NCBI RefSeq assembly: GCF_900141795.1 | Contig: NZ_FSRE01000001.1 | Span: 310,001 to 374,000, forward strand | DNA: 64,000 bases | Source: Sulfurivirga caldicuralii | GTDB taxonomy: Bacteria > Pseudomonadota > Gammaproteobacteria > Thiomicrospirales > Thiomicrospiraceae | Direction of reading: 5' to 3' | Shown here: piece after piece, positions 1 through 11,726 of the stretch | Layout of the letters: each line of letters opens with the position of its first letter | Numbering within the stretch: the stretch's first letter is position 1 | Notes under the pieces: generated by a model | Told to the model about the DNA's origin: nothing | Seen by the model: the letters and a program-made list of their open reading frames with translations, nothing else | Databases searched by the model: none | Made by a program: the position numbers and the translations under genes

Positions 1-2893
<2,893 letters not shown>

Positions 2894-3550
2894 ATGCGCA
2901 TCGGCGTCAACGGCGGCACCTTCGACCCCATTCATTTCGGCCATCTGCGCCCGGCGCTGGAGGTGCTGGAATCCCTCGCGCTGGACGAGATGCGCTTCAT
3001 TCCCGCCTGTCAGCCCGTGCACCGCGGTACGCCGTCGGTGGCCGCCAGTCATCGGGTGCGCATGGTGGAGCTTGCCATAGCACCGCAGCCGCGCTTTGTG
3101 CTGGACCGGCGTGAAATCGACCGTGGCGGCCCCAGCTATATGGTGGAGACGCTGGAAAGTGTGAAACGTGATTTTCCCACCGCCGAGCTGGTGCTGATGA
3201 TGGGCGCGGACGCCATCGCCGCCTTTACCCGCTGGCACCGCTGGCAGGACATCCTCAAACTGGCCAATATCGTCGTCACCCGGCGTCCTGGGGCGGAAAA
3301 CCGTCTGCCGGACGCCCTTGCGCTGTACCGGCAAAACTGGCACTTTGAAAAAGTCGGGGACCCCCCTTTGCATTTCGATGCGCCGGCCGGCAAAATCGGC
3401 TTTCTGCCGGTGACGCAGCTGGACATCAGTGCCACGGCTATCCGCGCCCGTCTGGCCGCCGGGCGTTCCGTCCGCTATCTCACGCCCGAGACCGTGGTAG
3501 AGTATATCGACACCCATCAACTGTATCGCAAGGAGACCCATGCAGGCTGA
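2894..3550 (+). CDS. nadD: Nicotinate-nucleotide adenylyltransferase
   Basis: Transfers AMP from ATP to nicotinate mononucleotide in NAD synthesis. The nucleotidyltransferase signature GGTFDPIHFGHL lies at residues 8-19 and the C-terminal ISATAIR motif is present. Residues 152-158 read EKVGDPP and are encoded by a copy of the dispersed 20-base element (3348-3366). That position falls in a variable loop just before the final strand and the ISAT motif, so it looks like a tolerated in-frame insertion. The next gene, rsfS, overlaps the 3' end by 11 bases. nadD-rsfS-rlmH is a widespread bacterial gene order. Confidence 0.95.
   Translation: MRIGVNGGTFDPIHFGHLRPALEVLESLALDEMRFIPACQPVHRGTPSVAASHRVRMVELAIAPQPRFVLDRREIDRGGPSYMVETLESVKRDFPTAELVLMMGADAIAAFTRWHRWQDILKLANIVVTRRPGAENRLPDALALYRQNWHFEKVGDPPLHFDAPAGKIGFLPVTQLDISATAIRARLAAGRSVRYLTPETVVEYIDTHQLYRKETHAG
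3348..3366 (+). repeat. Dispersed 20-base element, copy 1 (inside nadD)
   Basis: AAAAAGTCGGGGACCCCCC, read in frame as KVGDPP within nadD. It is one of eight near-identical copies in the window. The preceding bases (actttg) resemble the left flank of the copy at 14847. Confidence 0.93.
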
Positions 3551-3881
3551 ACAGCTGAAAGATCTGGTGATTCATGCGCTGGAGGACGGCAAGGGCCGTG
3601 ACCTGCAGACGCTCGACGTGCACGACCGCTGCGATTTTGCCGACTATATGGTGATCGCCACCGGCACCTCCACGACTCATGTTAAGGCGCTGGGCAATGC
3701 CGTCGTGAAGGACGCCAAGGCGGCGGGTGCACCGCCACTGGGCGTGGAAGCGCCGCAGGACCCCGAATGGGTGCTGGTGGATCTGGGCGATGTGGTGGTG
3801 CACATCATGACCGAGCGGGCGCGTGCCCACTACGCGCTGGAAAAGCTCTGGTCCGTGGCCCCCCCTGCGGGAAGAGACTGA
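3540..3881 (+). CDS. rsfS: Ribosomal silencing factor RsfS
   Basis: Small 113-residue protein of the RsfS/YbeB/Iojap family. The family binds ribosomal protein L14 and blocks subunit joining under starvation. The conserved core HDRCDFADYMVIATGTS and the later region DLGDVVVHIM are easy to see. It starts with ATG inside the end of nadD, preceded by an AAGGAGA ribosome binding site. The rlmH start follows the stop directly, so nadD, rsfS and rlmH probably share one transcript. Confidence 0.95.
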   Translation: MQAEQLKDLVIHALEDGKGRDLQTLDVHDRCDFADYMVIATGTSTTHVKALGNAVVKDAKAAGAPPLGVEAPQDPEWVLVDLGDVVVHIMTERARAHYALEKLWSVAPPAGRD

Positions 3882-4352
3882 ATGAACATCCATCTGATCA
3901 CCATTGGACAGAAAATGCCCGACTGGGTGGAAACCGGCTTTGCCGAGTATGCCAAGCGCCTGCCGGACTGCTGCGCGCTCAACCTCATCGAGCTGCCCAT
4001 GCCGCAGCGCAGCAAGAACCAGTCGGTGGATCAGCTCAAGCGCAAGGAAGCGGCGCTGATCGAAAAGACGATCCCCAAGGGCGCGCTGGTTATCGCGTTG
4101 GATGAATACGGACAGGAAGTGTCCACCGTGGGGCTGTCGCGCAAGCTGGAGCAGTGGCTCGAAGGCGGGCAGGATGTGGCGCTGCTGGTGGGCGGCCCCG
4201 ATGGGCTGGATGGCGCGCTCTTGCAGAAGGCGCGCTGGACCTGGTCGCTGTCAAAACTGACCTTTCCCCACCCGCTGGTGCGCATTATTGTTGCCGAGCA
4301 GCTCTATCGCGCCTGGAGCGTGCTCAACCACCATCCCTATCATCGCAGTTGA
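3882..4352 (+). CDS. rlmH: 23S rRNA (pseudouridine-1915 N3) methyltransferase
   Basis: SPOUT-fold methyltransferase that modifies pseudouridine 1915 in helix 69 of 23S rRNA on assembled 70S ribosomes. The 156-residue length is standard. The knot region contains LLVGGPDGLDG and then SLSKLTFPHPLVRIIVAEQLYRA, and the C terminus is HHPYHR, as expected for RlmH. It starts directly after rsfS without a gap. The 137 bases between its stop and the convergent transglycosylase gene hold only a short inverted repeat (CAGGC-GT-GCCTG near 4405-4416) without a T tract. Confidence 0.96.
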   Translation: MNIHLITIGQKMPDWVETGFAEYAKRLPDCCALNLIELPMPQRSKNQSVDQLKRKEAALIEKTIPKGALVIALDEYGQEVSTVGLSRKLEQWLEGGQDVALLVGGPDGLDGALLQKARWTWSLSKLTFPHPLVRIIVAEQLYRAWSVLNHHPYHRS

Positions 4353-4489
4353 CAGGCCGTTTTAGGCGGCTACGTAGCCCGGCGAGACGCAGGCCGATGC
4401 GCGACAGGCGTGCCTGCGCCTTCCAGAAGGGCCACGCTGCATTAGTGCACGGCCGCAGTGACTTGCGGCAGCGCTGAATGGAGGGCTGC

Positions 4490-5728
4490 TTAGGGCGTGG
4501 CATGGGCCTTTTCTCCTGCAGATGATTGCGACTGCATGGCTTTCCATACCGCTTCGGACGGATAGCCGTCGCTGCTCATGCCGTGCTTCTTCTGCCACTG
4601 GCGCAATGCGGCCCGGGACTTGCCGCCAAACATTCCATCCACCTTGCCCACCGGATAGCCGGCGTCCTTGAGGGTCTGCTGAATCCCTTTCAGACGTGCC
4701 CGCGGCATGGCCTTCACTTCTTTGGGCGGCTTCGCATGCAGTGGCGGCAGCCCGGCGATTCGGTCCGCCAGGCGACCCACGGCGACCGCATAGTAGTAGG
4801 AGCGGTTCCACTTCTTGATGACGTAGAAATTGGGATAGAGCAGGAAGGCAGGACCATGCTTGCCTTCCGGCACATACACGGCGGCCATGATGTCCGCCCT
4901 GGGCAAGGGGGCGCCGTCGCCCCGGCGCACACCGAGCCGGGCCCACTCCTTCAGGCTGCGACGCTGAATGCCGTTCGCCAGGGCGTAGTCGAAGTCTTTC
5001 GGCAGGCGCACCTCACGACCCCAAGTCTCTTTCGCGTGCCAGCCCAGATGGTTGAGGAAGTAGCCGGCTGAGAGGAAGGCATCGTGCATGTTGTGCCACA
5101 GATCCACCTTGCCGTCCCTATTGCCATCCTGCCCGTAGCGCAGCACATTTGAGGGCATGAACTGCACCTGACCCACCGCACCGGCCCATGAGCCGGTCAT
5201 TTCGGCGGGCTTGAAGTCATATTTTTGCAGGATTTTCAGGGCTGCAATCAGTTCGCGGGTGAAGAACTTCTCGCGGCGGCCCTCGTAGGCGAGGGTGGCC
5301 AGCGCATCCAGTATGGGCGTGTTGCCGGTGAAGCTGCCGTAGTTGGTCTCCATGCCCCAGAAGGCGATGAGGAAACGGCCGGGGACGCCCGTCTTCCGCG
5401 TGACCTCGTCCAGCAGGGGGCGATATTTCTTGTAAAGTTCCTGTCCTTTTTTGATACGCGCCGGGGTGACTGTGCGCTGATAGTACTGCCAGAAAGTCAG
5501 CACGAATTCGGATTGGTTGCGATCCTTCTGCACGATTTGCGGGCGCAGCTTGACCTGCTTGAGAAAGCGCAGGGTTTTCGGCTTGATGCCGGCGGCGCGC
5601 GCCTTGGGCACGATCGTCTGTTCGATCCAGGCGTGGAACGCCTTTTCATCCAGCGGGCGTTCGGCGGCGTGGGCGTGCAGGGCCGGCAAAAGCATTACAA
5701 TGGCGAGCCGGAATATCCATGTTTTCAT
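4490..5728 (-). CDS. Lytic murein transglycosylase, MltB type
   Basis: Periplasmic enzyme of 412 residues that cleaves peptidoglycan glycan strands to give 1,6-anhydromuropeptides. The start at 5728 gives a Sec signal peptide (MKTWIFRLAIVML to HAHA). A longer open frame upstream runs antisense through rlmKL and is ignored. The SLT_2 domain carries the catalytic glutamate in FWGMETNYG (about Glu127). A C-terminal peptidoglycan-binding domain spans about 343-400. There is no lipobox Cys, so unlike E. coli MltB it is probably soluble. The gene is divergent from rlmKL, with 18 bases between the starts. Confidence 0.93.
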   Translation of the reverse strand: MKTWIFRLAIVMLLPALHAHAAERPLDEKAFHAWIEQTIVPKARAAGIKPKTLRFLKQVKLRPQIVQKDRNQSEFVLTFWQYYQRTVTPARIKKGQELYKKYRPLLDEVTRKTGVPGRFLIAFWGMETNYGSFTGNTPILDALATLAYEGRREKFFTRELIAALKILQKYDFKPAEMTGSWAGAVGQVQFMPSNVLRYGQDGNRDGKVDLWHNMHDAFLSAGYFLNHLGWHAKETWGREVRLPKDFDYALANGIQRRSLKEWARLGVRRGDGAPLPRADIMAAVYVPEGKHGPAFLLYPNFYVIKKWNRSYYYAVAVGRLADRIAGLPPLHAKPPKEVKAMPRARLKGIQQTLKDAGYPVGKVDGMFGGKSRAALRQWQKKHGMSSDGYPSEAVWKAMQSQSSAGEKAHATP

Positions 5729-5746
5729 TGAGGTAGATCGTCGTTT

Positions 5747-7954
5747 ATGGTTGATGCCCGTTATTTTGCCACAGCCCCCGCCGGTGCTCTGGAATTGCTG
5801 CGCGATGAGCTGAAAAGTCTTGGTGCGACCAGCACCCGTCTGCACGGCGGTGGTGTGGCCTTCAGTGGCGCTCCGGCCGTGGGCTATGGTGCAGCGCTGT
5901 GGTCGCGTACGGCCAACCGTGTCTATCTGCAACTGGCCGCAGGCGAGGTGCACGACGGCGAGGATCTCTATGCGCTGGCGCGTTCGGTGGACTGGAGCGA
6001 GCATCTCGCGCCGGACACCCCCTTTGCGGTGAGCTTTACCGGCACCTCGTCCACCATCCGTCATACCCATTTCGGCGCGCTGAAAATCAAGGATGCGCTG
6101 GTGGACTGCTTTCGCGACCGCGGCCTGCCGCGCCCCAGCGTCAGCACCGACAGCCCCCATCTGGCCCTGCACGCGCATCTGCACAGGAATCAGGCGGTGC
6201 TTTATCTGGATCTGGTGGGGTTTGGCATGCATCAGCGCGGTTATCGGGCCGGGGCGCGCATTGCCGCCCCACTCAAGGAAAATGTGGCCGCAGCGGTGCT
6301 GCTGCGCGCAGGGTGGCCACGCGTTGCTGAAGCGGGCGGTGCGCTGCTGGACCCCATGTGTGGCAGCGCTACCTTTCTCATCGAAGGTGCGTGGCTGGCG
6401 GCGGATCGCGCACCACTGCTGGATCGTGCGGCGGACATGAGTCTGACGCTGTGGCGCCAGCACGATAAAGCCTTGTGGCAACGGCTGGTGGCGGATGCAC
6501 GCACCCGGGCCGAGCAGGGGCTGGCGCAATTGGATCTGCCCATCGTGGGGCGCGATATCGACCCGCGCAGCCTCAAGGCGGCGAAACACTGCGTGGCGCA
6601 GGCCGGTCTGCGGGACAAGGTCTTGCTGCAGCAGGGCGATGTGCGCGACGCGCGCCCGTCTGCCCGGCAGGGGCTTGTGGTGTGCAACCCCCCCTATGGC
6701 GAGCGGCTGGCGGAAAAGGCGTCGGTGGGCGAGTTGTATCGGGCGCTGGGCGATACTCTCAGGCAGCACTTTGTCAGATGGCAGGCGGCGCTGTTTACCT
6801 GTAATGCAGATGCCGTGAAGCAGGTTGGCCTGCGGCCGTTGCGCAGTCATGCCTTTCGCAATGGTGCGCTGGAGTGCCAACTGTACCGTTATGCCATTGA
6901 CCCCGAACATTTCCGCCACCCGCCGCTCGAGACCGGTCTGTGGCTGGCGCGGGCAGTGGCGGAACGCTATCCGCAACTGGCGCACAGTCCCGGCGCGCAG
7001 GCGTTTGCCAACCGGGTTCGCAAGAATCTGAAGCGGCTGCGCCGCTGGCTGAAGCAGGAAGGTGTGCAGGCGTTTCGCGTCTATGATGCCGACATGCCGG
7101 AGTATGCGCTGGCGGTGGATGTGTACGACACGCTGGATGACGGCCGCTGGGTGGTGGTGTACGAGTATGCGCCGCCCCGTTCGGTGGACGAGCGCAAGGT
7201 GCGCCAGCATCGCTTCGAGGCGCTGGCCGCACTGCCGGGCGTGCTGGATGTGCCGGCGGATAAGGTAGTGTACAAGGTGCGCCAGCGGCAAAAGGGCAGG
7301 CAGCAGTATGAAAAGCTGGCGGCCACGCGCGACTTTCACCAGGTGTTGGAAAACGGCGCGCGCCTGTGGGTCAATTTTGTCGATTATCTGGACACGGGCC
7401 TGTTTCTGGATCATCGCTGGGTGCGGCGCGAGGTGGCGAAGTTGAGCGCAGGCAAGCGGTTGCTGAATTTGTTCTGCTACACCGCCAGTGCCTCGGTGGA
7501 GGCGGCGGTGGCCGGCGCGCGGGAGACGCTGAGCGTGGACATGTCGCGCACCTATCTGGAGTGGGCGCGCATGAATCTGGATCTGAATGGGTTGGATGCG
7601 GATGCGCACCGCCTTGAGCGCGCCGACGTGCTGCGCTGGCTGCAAAGGCCGCCGCGTTCCGAGCAGGGCCGCTTCGATGTGGTGTTTCTCGATCCGCCCA
7701 GCTTTTCCACTTCCAAGCGCATGGAGGGAACACTGGACATTCAGCGGGATCATGTGCGCCTGATCGAGCAGGCGCGGGCCCTGCTCAAGCCCTCCGGCAC
7801 GCTCATCTTTTCCACCAATCTGCGCGGGTTTAAGCTGGATGAGACCGCGCTGGTGCAGCATTGGCAAGTGCAGGAGATTACCCGCGAAACCCTGCCGCCG
7901 GATTTCGAGCGCAATGCACGCATTCACCGTGTGTGGCGTCTGCAACCGGAATAA
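5747..7954 (+). CDS. rlmL: Bifunctional 23S rRNA methyltransferase RlmKL
   Basis: A 735-residue fusion of two Rossmann methyltransferases: RlmL makes m2G2445 and RlmK makes m7G2069 in 23S rRNA. The order is an N-terminal THUMP domain (about 50-160), the first methyltransferase with DPMCGSATFLIEGA and NPPYGER near residue 313, then the second with LNLFCYTASASVEAA and LDPPSFS near 648. The length and fusion match the gammaproteobacterial form. The short divergent gap to the transglycosylase leaves little room for separate promoters. Confidence 0.96.
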   Translation: MVDARYFATAPAGALELLRDELKSLGATSTRLHGGGVAFSGAPAVGYGAALWSRTANRVYLQLAAGEVHDGEDLYALARSVDWSEHLAPDTPFAVSFTGTSSTIRHTHFGALKIKDALVDCFRDRGLPRPSVSTDSPHLALHAHLHRNQAVLYLDLVGFGMHQRGYRAGARIAAPLKENVAAAVLLRAGWPRVAEAGGALLDPMCGSATFLIEGAWLAADRAPLLDRAADMSLTLWRQHDKALWQRLVADARTRAEQGLAQLDLPIVGRDIDPRSLKAAKHCVAQAGLRDKVLLQQGDVRDARPSARQGLVVCNPPYGERLAEKASVGELYRALGDTLRQHFVRWQAALFTCNADAVKQVGLRPLRSHAFRNGALECQLYRYAIDPEHFRHPPLETGLWLARAVAERYPQLAHSPGAQAFANRVRKNLKRLRRWLKQEGVQAFRVYDADMPEYALAVDVYDTLDDGRWVVVYEYAPPRSVDERKVRQHRFEALAALPGVLDVPADKVVYKVRQRQKGRQQYEKLAATRDFHQVLENGARLWVNFVDYLDTGLFLDHRWVRREVAKLSAGKRLLNLFCYTASASVEAAVAGARETLSVDMSRTYLEWARMNLDLNGLDADAHRLERADVLRWLQRPPRSEQGRFDVVFLDPPSFSTSKRMEGTLDIQRDHVRLIEQARALLKPSGTLIFSTNLRGFKLDETALVQHWQVQEITRETLPPDFERNARIHRVWRLQPE

Positions 7955-8034
7955 TTGTCCGGCGGTGCGAGGTTTTGTCCCTGCGGTTATCGGTGTTAAA
8001 GTAGAACAAAAAATGGCTACAAAACAGCTGCCAC

Positions 8035-9426
8035 ATGTTCGATATTCTTCACATTAAACACGCGCTGGGCTTTGGCGAAAGGGAAGCCGAGCTTCTGCGA
8101 GCCGTGTATCCGCAGTGGCGGGCGGCCTGGACCGAGCAGCGTGCTGCGATCATCGCCTGGGCGAGGGAAGAGGCTATCGATGGGCGGGTGCTGTCTCTCC
8201 TGGATGATTCGCTGTTTCCTTACCTGATTGCCTCGGGTGCCGAAATTGCCTTTGCTGAAATTTATCAGCGCATTGTCGAGCTGGAGCGCCGCGGCGTGCC
8301 CGAATATCAGGATCATCTGCTGCTCAGTCGCGTGCGCGAAGCGTTTATCGATTTCGCCGAGGCTCAGGATAATCGCCGGCTGGCGCAAATTCTCTGTCAT
8401 CTGGTGGATCTGGTGCAGTCCATTCTCGCCATTACCTATCAGCTGGAAGCGCTTGTGGCGCGCTTTCAGGAACGGGCCGAGTACGAAGTGGCACGTATTC
8501 GCCGGCTGTATGCCCTGATTGACCGCCCGGCACCGGAGGTATTGCTGAACGCCTTTACCGATCATCAGGCGTGGAAGATCCGTGCCTTTCGCTATGCACT
8601 GGGGGAGAAGGAGACAGGCCAGTCGGAGCTGGACCCTGCCAAGTGCCGCCTGGGGCGCTGGTTGCAGCAGGGTGGGTGGTCGTTCATTCCGGAAAGCGAG
8701 CGGGAAGCATTTGATGCGGCCCATCGCCAGGTACATGACATTGCCGCTCAGATCGTCGAGTATGCCCGCACGGGAGACGTGGAGGGGCTGCTGACCCACC
8801 TGTGGGCCATGGAAGCCGCGTCGGAAGCGATCGGGCAGGAGCTGCTCAAGGTCATCGACAGCCACTTTGTTACGGCCGCTACGCTGGATCCCCTGACCGA
8901 TCTGCCCAATCGGCGCAGCTTCGAGCTGGATGCGGTCAAGCTCCTGCGCCTCGGCAAGCGACATAATCTGTACGTGGCGGTGCACCTGCTGGATATCGAC
9001 CTGTTCAAGCGCGTCAACGATACGCTGGGGCACGCGGTGGGAGACCAGGTGCTTAAGGGATTGGTGGAGATGTTGCAGCCATTGCTACGCAAGGAGGATC
9101 GTCTTTATCGCTGGGGTGGAGAGGAGTTCGTCCTGCTCACGCTGCACGAAGATGCCAGGGGGGCGGAGGCATTTGCGCAGCGCCTGTTGAGCCGGTATGA
9201 TCCGAGCGAACTGCAGAAGCGCCTGGCTTTGCCGTGGCCCATTACCTTCAGTCTGGGCAGCCTGCTGATTCCGCCGGATTTTGCGGAACTGCCGCCGGAA
9301 GGGCGGCTTTTCGATGCGGTGGACCAGCTGCTCTACCGCGCCAAGGAGAACGGCCGCAATCAGGCGTGGTTTGGCATTGTGAACGAAAAGGGATACCTGC
9401 GTGAAGACACAGTCCATCGAGTTTGA
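8035..9426 (+). CDS. Diguanylate cyclase with CZB zinc-sensor domain
   Basis: A 463-residue predicted c-di-GMP synthase. Residues 1-160 form an all-helical region that I do not recognise; a diverged sensor globin is possible but unproven. Residues 170-275 look like a CZB zinc-binding domain. His177, Cys204 (in LDPAKCRLGRWL), His230 and His234 (AAHRQVH) match the His/Cys/His/His pattern of E. coli DgcZ. The GGDEF domain has the active motif GGEEF at 361-365, and RKED sits five residues before it as a likely inhibitory I-site. The 3' end overlaps the hemN start by 26 bases. It probably signals zinc or redox state through c-di-GMP. Confidence 0.88.
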   Translation: MFDILHIKHALGFGEREAELLRAVYPQWRAAWTEQRAAIIAWAREEAIDGRVLSLLDDSLFPYLIASGAEIAFAEIYQRIVELERRGVPEYQDHLLLSRVREAFIDFAEAQDNRRLAQILCHLVDLVQSILAITYQLEALVARFQERAEYEVARIRRLYALIDRPAPEVLLNAFTDHQAWKIRAFRYALGEKETGQSELDPAKCRLGRWLQQGGWSFIPESEREAFDAAHRQVHDIAAQIVEYARTGDVEGLLTHLWAMEAASEAIGQELLKVIDSHFVTAATLDPLTDLPNRRSFELDAVKLLRLGKRHNLYVAVHLLDIDLFKRVNDTLGHAVGDQVLKGLVEMLQPLLRKEDRLYRWGGEEFVLLTLHEDARGAEAFAQRLLSRYDPSELQKRLALPWPITFSLGSLLIPPDFAELPPEGRLFDAVDQLLYRAKENGRNQAWFGIVNEKGYLREDTVHRV

Positions 9427-10789
9427 TCCGGCACTGATCGAAAAATACAACACCGCCGGCCCGCGCTACACCTCCTACCCGACGGCGGTGCAGTTCACGG
9501 AGGAATTCGGCCCCGCCGACTACCGTGCGGCGGCCGAGCGCTCCAATGCGGATGGTCGCGATCTGTCGCTCTATTTCCATATCCCCTTCTGCGATACGGT
9601 CTGTTTCTACTGCGCCTGCAACAAGGTGTGGACGCGCGAGCGCAGCAAGACCACGCCCTATATGCAGCGGCTGTTTCGCGAGATCGAGCTGCAGGGGGAA
9701 CTGTTCGACCGAGAGCGCGTGGTGGCGCAGCTGCACTGGGGCGGCGGCACGCCCACCTTTATCAGCCACGATGAGATGCGCGCGCTGATGGACAAGACGC
9801 GCCAGCACTTCAATCTGCTGGAGGACGACAGCGGCGAGTATTCCATCGAGATCGACCCGCGCGAAGCCACGGCGGAGACGGTGGCGCTGCTGCGCCAGCT
9901 GGGGTTCAACCGCATGAGTCTGGGCGTGCAGGACTTCAATCCGCAGGTGCAGAAGGCGGTCAACCGCATTCAGAGTGAGGAAGAGACCTTCACCGTGCTG
10001 CACGCGGCGCGGGACAATGGCTTCAAGTCCATCAATGTGGATCTGATCTACGGCCTCCCGTATCAGACGCGGGACAGCTTTATGGAGACGCTGGAGAAGC
10101 TGCTTGATGTGGCACCGGAGCGCTTCAGCGTGTTCAACTACGCCCACCTGCCCGAGCTGTTCCCCACGCAGAAGCGCATGGATCCGGCCACTATGCCCAC
10201 GCCGCAGCAAAAACTGGACATCCTCGCCGCCACCATTGAGCGGCTCACGCAGGCGGGCTATGTCTATATCGGCATGGATCACTTCGCCAAGCCGGACGAC
10301 GAGCTGGCGGTAGCGCAGCGCGCCGGCACGCTGTATCGCAACTTTCAGGGCTATTCCACCCACGCCGAGTGCGATCTGGTGGCCATGGGCGCCACCTCCA
10401 TTTCGCTGATCGACAACACCTATGCGCAGAACCTTAAGGCGCTGCCCGACTACTACGCCCGCATCGATGCGCACGAGCTGGCCATCTTCCGCGGCGTAAT
10501 GCTTACCGAGGATGACGAGCTGCGCCGCGATGTGATCATGAAGCTGATGAGCAACTTCGTGCTGGATTTCCCGGCGCTGCAGGCGCAGTGGGGCATCGAC
10601 TTTCACGAATACTTTGCCGACGAGCTGACGCGCCTGCAGGATATGGCGGCAGACGGTCTGCTCACCCTGCATGAACAGGGGTTGGAAGTGCTGCCGCGTG
10701 GGCGCCTGCTGATCCGCAATATCGCCATGGTGTTCGACGCTTATCTCAAGCAGCCGCGCAAGCCGGCGCGCTATTCCAGGGTGATCTGA
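9401..10789 (+). CDS. hemN: Oxygen-independent coproporphyrinogen III dehydrogenase
   Basis: Radical SAM enzyme that decarboxylates coproporphyrinogen III to protoporphyrinogen IX without oxygen. The 4Fe-4S motif CxxxCxxC is at Cys64, Cys68 and Cys71, followed by one more Cys as in true HemN. LHWGGGTPTF is the SAM-binding GGGTP motif. The 462-residue length matches HemN rather than the shorter HemW. The start is GTG at 9401, chosen because AAGGG lies about 7 bases upstream and the N terminus (FDPALIEKYNTAGPRYTSYPT) matches the family. It overlaps the preceding cyclase gene. A dispersed element follows the stop codon. Confidence 0.96.
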   Translation: MKTQSIEFDPALIEKYNTAGPRYTSYPTAVQFTEEFGPADYRAAAERSNADGRDLSLYFHIPFCDTVCFYCACNKVWTRERSKTTPYMQRLFREIELQGELFDRERVVAQLHWGGGTPTFISHDEMRALMDKTRQHFNLLEDDSGEYSIEIDPREATAETVALLRQLGFNRMSLGVQDFNPQVQKAVNRIQSEEETFTVLHAARDNGFKSINVDLIYGLPYQTRDSFMETLEKLLDVAPERFSVFNYAHLPELFPTQKRMDPATMPTPQQKLDILAATIERLTQAGYVYIGMDHFAKPDDELAVAQRAGTLYRNFQGYSTHAECDLVAMGATSISLIDNTYAQNLKALPDYYARIDAHELAIFRGVMLTEDDELRRDVIMKLMSNFVLDFPALQAQWGIDFHEYFADELTRLQDMAADGLLTLHEQGLEVLPRGRLLIRNIAMVFDAYLKQPRKPARYSRVI

Positions 10790-10790
10790 C

Positions 10791-10825
10791 GGGGGGTCCC
10801 CGACTTTTTTCGAATTCGATTTTTT
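10791..10825 (-). repeat. Dispersed element, copy 2 (hemN-galU gap, long form)
   Basis: The core GGGGGGTCCCCGACTTTTTT (10791-10810) starts 1 base after the hemN stop. On the minus strand the core is preceded by AAAAAATCGAATTCG, giving a 35-base form. The copy at 14832-14865 shares the same A6-TCG-N6 left arm. Confidence 0.93.
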
Positions 10826-10841
10826 GAGGAGCTGAACGGTC

Positions 10842-11726
10842 ATGTCCACAGCTGTGAAAACCGCCGTTTTGCCCGTCGCAGGGCTGGGTACACGCTTTCT
10901 GCCCGCCACCAAGGCGATTCCCAAGGAGATGATCACCCTGGTGGACAAGCCGCTGATTCAGTATGTGGTGGAGGAGGCGGCCGCTGCCGGCATCGAGCGC
11001 ATCGTGTTTGTCACCCACAGCAGCAAGCGCGCCATCGAGGATCACTTCGACAAGCACTACGAGCTGGAAGCAGAATTGGCGCGTCGCGGCAAGACCGCGC
11101 TGTTGGCGGTGGCGCGGCAGACGGCACCGGCCGGTATGCACTTTGCCGCGGTGCGCCAGCCTGAAGCGCTGGGGCTGGGGCATGCGGTGCTGTGCGCTGC
11201 ACCCGTGGTGGGCAACGAGCCGTTTGTGGTCATGCTGCCGGATGTGCTGCTCTATCGTGAAAGCGGCAGCGATCTGGCCGACATGATCGCCCGCTTTGAG
11301 ATGAGCGGCGCCAGTCAGATTCTGGTGGAACCGGTGCCGCCGGGCGAAGTGAACAAGTATGGCGTGGTGGATCTGGGCGGGGCGCCGCTGCGGGCAAGCG
11401 AGGCGGCGCCCATTCGCTCCCTGGTGGAAAAGCCGGCTCCCGAGCAGGCACCCTCAAATCTTGCCGTGGTGGGGCGCTATGTGCTTACACCGCGTGTGTT
11501 CGAGCTGCTGGCGCAGACAGAGCCCGGTGCGGGCGGCGAGATTCAGCTCACCGACGCGCTGGATGCGCTGCTGGCCCATGAAGCGGTGGAGGCGTTTCAC
11601 ATGGCCGGGCAGTCCTACGACTGCGGCGACAAGCTGGGCTATCTGCGCGCCACGCTGGCTTATGGGCTGCGTCATCCCGACCTTGGCGAGGGCTTCCGTG
11701 CACTGGTGGAGGCGGGCGTATCATGA
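10842..11726 (+). CDS. galU: UTP--glucose-1-phosphate uridylyltransferase
   Basis: Makes UDP-glucose from UTP and glucose 1-phosphate for LPS, exopolysaccharide and nucleotide-sugar pathways. The N-terminal nucleotide-binding signature GLGTRFLPATKAIPKEM is intact, and the VEKP and GEIQLTDA segments are present. The 294-residue length is standard. It has a strong GAGGAG ribosome binding site. Its stop overlaps the pgi start (ATGA), and the following genes also overlap, so galU probably leads a four-gene sugar-phosphate operon. The only plausible promoter region is the short gap that also holds the dispersed element. Confidence 0.96.
   Translation: MSTAVKTAVLPVAGLGTRFLPATKAIPKEMITLVDKPLIQYVVEEAAAAGIERIVFVTHSSKRAIEDHFDKHYELEAELARRGKTALLAVARQTAPAGMHFAAVRQPEALGLGHAVLCAAPVVGNEPFVVMLPDVLLYRESGSDLADMIARFEMSGASQILVEPVPPGEVNKYGVVDLGGAPLRASEAAPIRSLVEKPAPEQAPSNLAVVGRYVLTPRVFELLAQTEPGAGGEIQLTDALDALLAHEAVEAFHMAGQSYDCGDKLGYLRATLAYGLRHPDLGEGFRALVEAGVS

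Noticed and set aside
4353-4489. Gap between rlmH and the transglycosylase searched for a REP unit or small RNA
   Set aside because: Only a short CAGGC-GT-GCCTG inverted repeat was seen, with no T tract, second copy or promoter.
5729-7945. Upstream extension of the transglycosylase frame to 1151 codons
   Set aside because: The extra part is antisense to rlmKL. The signal peptide starting at 5728 marks the true start.
10791-10810. Reading the element as an intrinsic terminator because of GGGGTCCCC and T6
   Set aside because: A one-base loop cannot form a hairpin, and the identical sequence lies inside epmA without ending the gene.
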